Source: Gammaproteobacteria bacterium
Lineage (GTDB): Bacteria > Pseudomonadota > Gammaproteobacteria > Enterobacterales > Kangiellaceae
Length of the DNA stretch: 10,643 nt
Assembly (NCBI GenBank): GCA_002401655.1
Contig: NVTT01000022.1
Span: forward strand, 1-10,643
Reading direction: 5' to 3'
Shown here piece after piece: positions 6,811 through 10,643 of this stretch. The position numbers were made by a program, and so were the translations under genes. The notes below the pieces were generated by a model. The model searched no databases and was not told the DNA's origin. It worked only from the letters and a program-made list of their open reading frames with translations. Positions within the stretch are counted from its first letter, which is position 1. Each line of letters starts with the position of its first letter.

Positions 6811-7575
6811 AATTCGTTTAATAGTTTGTACTCTTGTAGATTGATTGAGGTTGTCAAAATACCCAAACTTAATTTCATCGCTAACCGATATATGACTAAT
6901 GCTGACCGTTCTAGCATCCTCTCTAATCATATTAACCGACATCGAAGTATCTGTTTCAGTCGAAAAATGATATGCCTTTAATTGTGAACTTGATGAAAGT
7001 GAATCGTTACACATTGCATCAAATGTTTCTTTTCTTGCTTGACGGGCTTCTCTTAAATTAATACTGGATGAAGTGATTGGTAAATCGTTAGCGCTAATGT
7101 TTAGTATGCTAATATTTTCACCGTCCCAATTTAATGATTGGATGCCACCGCTTGTTTGAGTCAATTGATTCGAGAAAACAATGAGTTTAAATGGTTTGTA
7201 ATTGGTTAAATTTAACTGGTTTAAATGTTCTTTGATTGAGTCACTCGTTAGTTTTATATTTTCACTAACTTGTAAATTTAGTAAAGAAAGAATGATGTCA
7301 CCACGGCTCAGAAATTTATGATGATCAAAAACAAATGATTGGATCGATTCTTTAGGATAATTATTGAGTAAGGCTAAACTCATTCCATATTGATCGACAG
7401 CTAACCAAGTGCCGTCTCTGCTAGAAATAGTTTGTTCGCTGACATCGATTGGATATATTGATTGTAGCAGGACATTGAATTCGGGAGGAATTGCTTTTGG
7501 ACGTGAATATTGTTCATCGCGATTAAAAAATAGCTCGTAACCTTTTTTGGTTAGCCCAAAAGTTAAAGTACACAT
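6802..7575 (-). CDS. NRDE (TANGO2-like) family protein
   Basis: This 257-residue protein belongs to the NRDE family named for its Asn-Arg-Asp-Glu motif, here FFNRDE at residues 16-21. It begins MCTLTF, with Cys2 exposed after methionine removal, as is typical of the family and reminiscent of Ntn-hydrolase nucleophiles. DGTWLAVDQYGMSLALLNNYP further on is another conserved block. The eukaryotic homologue TANGO2 is linked to Golgi organisation, lipid metabolism and possibly haem handling; the bacterial biochemical role is not established. No signal peptide or membrane segment is visible. It lies 30 bases downstream of the DinB-like gene on the same strand and probably shares its transcript. No Shine-Dalgarno sequence is visible before the ATG, which suggests coupling or weak translation. 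It converges with the OlsF-like gene, 12 bases away, with a 14-base palindrome over its stop. Confidence 0.88.
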   Translation of the reverse strand: MCTLTFGLTKKGYELFFNRDEQYSRPKAIPPEFNVLLQSIYPIDVSEQTISSRDGTWLAVDQYGMSLALLNNYPKESIQSFVFDHHKFLSRGDIILSLLNLQVSENIKLTSDSIKEHLNQLNLTNYKPFKLIVFSNQLTQTSGGIQSLNWDGENISILNISANDLPITSSSINLREARQARKETFDAMCNDSLSSSSQLKAYHFSTETDTSMSVNMIREDARTVSISHISVSDEIKFGYFDNLNQSTRVQTIKRINH

Positions 7576-7605
7576 AATAGTTTTATTTAAATTTAGGTCA
7601 GACTA

Positions 7606-8163
7606 TTATACGGATTCTGTCGGTTTTGAGTTGACTGATTCTACTTGCTCAGTAGTGTTTCTCAAAAACGTTGCTGTAGCAGGAGCAATACCAAAATTAT
7701 AGGGTGTATAACTTTTATCGCTTTTTATTTGATTCTTAATAATCTGTGAAATAATGGCGTAATGATGAATTGCATGACTACCAGCGAAAATTAATTCTCT
7801 TGCTATATTTGATTCTATGCTAACAATCTCTTTTCTTATAATTGACACTTCGGTAGTTAGTGTTATTTTCCTATTGATGTCGGTCGCTGTTAGCTCGCTG
7901 ATCCAATTGGATAGAAATGTTAATTTTTGTATAGCAAGTTGCGGGTTTTTCTCTACAGAAGCTCCTCTTGAACGGATATTGTAATCTACTTCGCCTGAAA
8001 TAAAACCGTTTCGGATTGATTCATAATGATCAATGATATGCCGGATATGAGAGCCAGCAGAGCTTTCAAACTTTGGCGTTATGACTTGGCTATAATCTTT
8101 ACCATCTACAGATTGTAGAAAAATAATAGCTTGTTCAATTATCTCGATTTGACTTTGAATCAT
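7606..8163 (-). CDS. DinB-like (DinB/YfiT superfamily) protein
   Basis: This 185-residue, mostly helical protein has the histidine pattern of DinB-like four-helix bundles, which bind a divalent metal. An N-terminal helix carries GSHIRHIIDHYESI (H39, H42, H46), and a later helix carries FAGSHAIHHYAII (H130, H133, H134). The conserved tail FGIAPATATFLR (158-169) is typical of this subgroup. The superfamily includes DNA-damage-induced proteins of Bacillus and metal-dependent thiol S-transferases (bacillithiol or mycothiol type). Nothing here identifies the substrate, and the name does not imply DNA polymerase IV, which is also called DinB. There is no signal peptide. The ribosome binding site is poor (AAGGG about 13-17 bases upstream of the ATG). 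It is the first gene of a probable two-gene unit with the NRDE gene. Confidence 0.82.
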   Translation of the reverse strand: MIQSQIEIIEQAIIFLQSVDGKDYSQVITPKFESSAGSHIRHIIDHYESIRNGFISGEVDYNIRSRGASVEKNPQLAIQKLTFLSNWISELTATDINRKITLTTEVSIIRKEIVSIESNIARELIFAGSHAIHHYAIISQIIKNQIKSDKSYTPYNFGIAPATATFLRNTTEQVESVNSKPTESV

Positions 8164-8222
8164 TTTAAAATCGGCCCTTGCCTTTTCTACTTTAATTAAT
8201 CAGTTTGTCGTTATGATTCTAG

Positions 8223-8235
8223 AGTTCTATGAACT
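8223..8235. repeat. Short inverted repeat AGTTC-TAT-GAACT upstream of the DinB-like gene
   Basis: Two 5-base arms flank three bases about 60 bases upstream of the DinB-like start codon. It could be an operator half-site pair for a dimeric regulator. It is short enough to occur by chance in AT-rich DNA, and no convincing promoter hexamers surround it. Confidence 0.2.
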
Positions 8236-8272
8236 TAAAAAGTTACAGTTTTGATATCGTTAGAATTTCCAA

Positions 8273-8366
8273 GGGTCGGAGTCGCCGTTAATAATTAATT
8301 ATACTTCAAACTTAAAATATCTCCTGATAATAGGATAAATTTTCAGCGTTAGAGCTACTCCGACCC
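8273..8366. repeat. 94-base element with 10-base perfect terminal inverted repeats (candidate MITE or IS200/REP-type remnant)
   Basis: GGGTCGGAGT at 8273-8282 is exactly complementary in inverted orientation to ACTCCGACCC at 8357-8366. Just inside the arms, CGCCGTTAA on the left resembles AGCTCTAACG read inward from the right. The interior holds a perfect 12-base palindrome ATAATTAATTAT (8291-8302) and a hairpin around TATCTCCT/AGGATA (about 8319-8336). The GC-rich ends stand out from the AT-rich surroundings. I recall similar GGGTCGGAGT-type ends flanking REP-associated or IS200-like Y1 transposase genes in marine gammaproteobacteria, so a non-autonomous copy or solo remnant is likely. No transposase gene or clear target duplication is present. 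A run of five T at 8369-8373 follows, so a plus-strand terminator role is also conceivable but the arms are far apart. Confidence 0.6.
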
Positions 8367-8387
8367 CATTTTTATTCTAGAATTTAA

Positions 8388-10205
8388 CTACCAACCACAT
8401 TGACGTTCTTTGTTTTGCTCATCAAGCCAAACTTTAAGCGGTGCAAAGTAATCAATAATTGCAGTAGCATCCATTTCTCTTTGTCCAGTCATTGCTTCTA
8501 AAGCATCTTGCCAAGGTTTGCTTGCGCCCATTTCTAACATAGAAATTAGTTTAGCACCTGCTTTCTTATTTCCATAAATGGAGCAACGATGTAAAGGACC
8601 TTCATTGCCGGCAATTTTACAAAGCTCTCTATGGAATTGGAACTGTAAAATTCTAGCTAAGAAATAACGAGAGTAGGGCGTGTTACCGGGAACATGGTAT
8701 TTAGCACCTGGATCAAAGTCAGCTTCGGTTCTTTCTATTGGAGCTTTAATACCTTGGTACTTTTCTCTTAGATCCCACCAAGCTTTGTTATATTGCTCGG
8801 TAGGGATTTCACCACTAAAAACACCCCAACGCCATTTATCTACTAACAAACCGAAAGGTAAAAATGAAACACCCGCCATGGCTTTTTTCATTAGAAAGGG
8901 TAAATCACCAGAGGCATCAGGCTCTTCCTCAATCAAACCAATTTCTTTTAGATATTTTGGCGTGATAGACAATGCAATAGTGTCGCCAATAGCTTCATGG
9001 AAACCATCATTGGCACTGTTTCTATATAAGAAATCTTGTTTTAAATTATAAGCACGTTGATAAAAATTATGTCCTAATTCGTGGTGAATAACCGAGAAAT
9101 CTTCACCGGTTTTATTAATACACATTTTTATTCTGTAATCAGTGGTACTTAAATCCCATGCACTCGCGTGACACTGCACATCGCGATCTCTAGGTTTAGT
9201 AAAGAGAGACTTCGTCCAAAAAGTATCAGGTAACGGCTTAAAACCCAAAGAGGTGAAAAAGTTTTCAGCGGTTCTTACCATGGCTTTTTCATCGTAGCCT
9301 TTAATTTCTAATCGTTTAGTCACGTCAATAGCAGGAGTGTCAGATTTTGGAGCGACTTCTTCATAGATATTTTCCCAGCTTTGCGCCCACATGTTGCCTA
9401 GTAAGTGAGCCGGAATTGGCTGGGTTAAAGAAACAACTTCATCACCATATTTTTCATTTAACTTAGCTCTAACGTGGCATTGCAATGAATCATAAAGTGG
9501 TTTAACTTGTCCCCAAACACGATCCATATCCAATGCGAATTCATCCGCAGGCATGTCATATTTAGAACGCCATAATGCGCCGGTATCGGCATAACCTAAT
9601 TGCTTTGACCCTTCATTCGCAATTTCTACCATGCGTTGGTAGCTATCACGCATTTGGGGTGAAATCTTGCGCCAGTTAGTCCAAGCTTCTAACATTTCTT
9701 CAGGATCATCTGAATCTGCCATAACTTTACTTAAATCACCTAACACAAAACATTCGCCTTCAGCGGTACATCCTTTTGCATAGGTTGCATCTAAATTAGA
9801 GGTGATTTTTGATAGTTCTGCAGTTTTAGCATCGTCTGAAGGAGCTGGTAAAACTAAACCCGATTTAAGCGCATCTAACTTTCGGCGGGTATCATAATCG
9901 AGTTCTAAATCTTTAAACTGCTTGGTTCCTAACGCTAACGCGACACTCTTTTTAGTAGATTCTTCGCCAAATTTAGCGGCAACTGCACTAGTATCATCGG
10001 TCACAAAATTGGCTTGGATCCAATAAGCTTTACCGACTATTTCATAGTCTGCTTCTAGTGATTTTTCCGCATTTGCCACGTACTTTTTTGCATCATCGAT
10101 TGAAACAACGGCAACTTTAGGTTCTGCTATTTGTTTTTCTTCAGTTTGCTGTTGGCAACCGAGCAACAAAGCACTAATAATAAGTGCTAGGCTAGTTTTA
10201 TTCAT
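8388..10205 (-). CDS. M2-family (ACE-like) zinc metallopeptidase, lipoprotein
   Basis: This 605-residue peptidyl-dipeptidase A family protein is homologous to angiotensin-converting enzyme and would remove dipeptides from peptide C-termini. The first 17 residues form a lipoprotein signal: a lysine, a hydrophobic stretch, then lipobox L-L-G-C with Cys17 as the lipidated residue. Gln follows the Cys, favouring outer-membrane sorting, so it is likely a periplasm-facing or surface lipoprotein. The zinc motif is H375-E-L-G-H379 in VIHHELGHNFYQRA. The third ligand is E404 in NDGFHEAIGD, the M2 signature, one residue further from the HExxH than in human ACE as I count it. The length is near that of a single ACE catalytic domain. 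All catalytic residues are present. It probably helps use or clear periplasmic peptides. AAGGA lies about 12 bases before the ATG. It lies 55 bases after the DUF2069 gene. Confidence 0.94.
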   Translation of the reverse strand: MNKTSLALIISALLLGCQQQTEEKQIAEPKVAVVSIDDAKKYVANAEKSLEADYEIVGKAYWIQANFVTDDTSAVAAKFGEESTKKSVALALGTKQFKDLELDYDTRRKLDALKSGLVLPAPSDDAKTAELSKITSNLDATYAKGCTAEGECFVLGDLSKVMADSDDPEEMLEAWTNWRKISPQMRDSYQRMVEIANEGSKQLGYADTGALWRSKYDMPADEFALDMDRVWGQVKPLYDSLQCHVRAKLNEKYGDEVVSLTQPIPAHLLGNMWAQSWENIYEEVAPKSDTPAIDVTKRLEIKGYDEKAMVRTAENFFTSLGFKPLPDTFWTKSLFTKPRDRDVQCHASAWDLSTTDYRIKMCINKTGEDFSVIHHELGHNFYQRAYNLKQDFLYRNSANDGFHEAIGDTIALSITPKYLKEIGLIEEEPDASGDLPFLMKKAMAGVSFLPFGLLVDKWRWGVFSGEIPTEQYNKAWWDLREKYQGIKAPIERTEADFDPGAKYHVPGNTPYSRYFLARILQFQFHRELCKIAGNEGPLHRCSIYGNKKAGAKLISMLEMGASKPWQDALEAMTGQREMDATAIIDYFAPLKVWLDEQNKERQCGW

Positions 10206-10260
10206 AGGTTTTAATGTCCTTGTTTGATTCTTTTGATATTTAAACTACTTGAAAATTATA

Positions 10261-10626
10261 TCACTTTTTCTTAGGTAGCTGTAACCCCAGCTGAACACCT
10301 CGCCATCGAGCAAAAATCATCCCGCCGCCTAAAAACATGCTGGCAAAAATGACTTCTAAAATGATGGGTATTATTTCATTAAACGAAGTGATTAAAGAAG
10401 TTAAACCGTGGCATATGTAGATAACCGCAATAAAACCCGACCATGCGTGTGTATAGGCTTTGCCTTTAATCAAACCAAACATGGGAAATATCAATGGAAT
10501 AAGCCAAAGAATCGTCATGGTTTTACTGGAGTATTGCGATGATGGATACCACCACAAATTCCAGATCGGAATCAAAATCACCAGTGCCCAATAGCCAATC
10601 AAAGTGACTTTATGAGCCTTTAGCAT
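10261..10626 (-). CDS. DUF2069 inner-membrane protein (start near window edge)
   Basis: This 121-residue hydrophobic protein matches what I recall of DUF2069, small inner-membrane proteins of gammaproteobacteria. Four membrane segments are visible, roughly at residues 8-26, 36-55, 60-80 and 84-105, with short charged loops and a basic tail (LPKKK). W-rich motifs (WNLWWYP) and the FARWRG near the last helix are typical of the family. Its function is unknown; in related bacteria it is often near wrbA or arsC-like genes, which would lie outside this window. The ATG at 10626 lacks an obvious ribosome binding site in the 17 bases visible upstream, and the reading frame stays open to the window edge, so the true start could be further upstream. 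The M2 peptidase gene follows on the same strand after 55 bases with no evident terminator between. Confidence 0.75.
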   Translation of the reverse strand: MLKAHKVTLIGYWALVILIPIWNLWWYPSSQYSSKTMTILWLIPLIFPMFGLIKGKAYTHAWSGFIAVIYICHGLTSLITSFNEIIPIILEVIFASMFLGGGMIFARWRGVQLGLQLPKKK

Positions 10627-10643
10627 GGAATCGCTTGGTGCTT

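Noticed and set aside
8680..9051. Plus-strand open frame of 123 codons antisense to the M2 peptidase
   Set aside because: The minus strand here encodes part of the M2 catalytic domain, and the plus frame has no recognisable domain or start signals.

Overview
This AT-rich window looks like chromosomal DNA of a gammaproteobacterium, probably free-living or marine, although lineage below class cannot be fixed from sequence alone. The evidence is a very E. coli-like IHF alpha subunit followed by an overlapping MerR-type gene and a proline tRNA (an order I recall from pseudomonads and relatives), a UspE-type tandem stress protein, and a DUF2069 membrane protein. The window holds eleven protein genes and one tRNA. 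There is no phage, CRISPR array or intact insertion sequence.

Positions 1-840 (plus strand): ihfA and a small MerR-family regulator overlap by 17 bases. A stable-RNA-type promoter and a tRNA-Pro with anticodon GGG follow. The tRNA has C rather than U just before the anticodon.

Positions 1010-6789 (plus strand): five genes with gaps of only about 30-40 bases look like one operon. They encode a UspE-like protein, a small soluble protein with a histidine-kinase H-box but an eroded ATPase domain, TruA pseudouridine synthase, a PLP-dependent group II decarboxylase, and a 611-residue two-domain acyltransferase. The last protein has the OlsF-like layout: a PlsC/OlsA-type acyltransferase at the N-terminus and an OlsB-type GNAT N-acyltransferase at the C-terminus. 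The decarboxylase/acyltransferase pair is the most interesting part of the window, because one enzyme could make an amine that the other acylates into a phosphorus-free aminolipid. That link is inference.

Positions 6802-10626 (minus strand): an NRDE/TANGO2-family protein lies downstream of a DinB-like four-helix protein and probably shares its transcript. A 94-base element with 10-base perfect terminal inverted repeats follows, resembling a non-autonomous IS200/REP-type remnant. Beyond it are an M2-family (ACE-like) zinc metallopeptidase made as a lipoprotein and a DUF2069 inner-membrane protein whose start is close to the window edge.

No stretch longer than 300 bases lacks a gene. The longest gaps are 840-1009 and 8164-8387. 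I see no fully convincing intrinsic terminator anywhere. The plus and minus gene blocks converge at 6789/6802 with only 12 bases between them.
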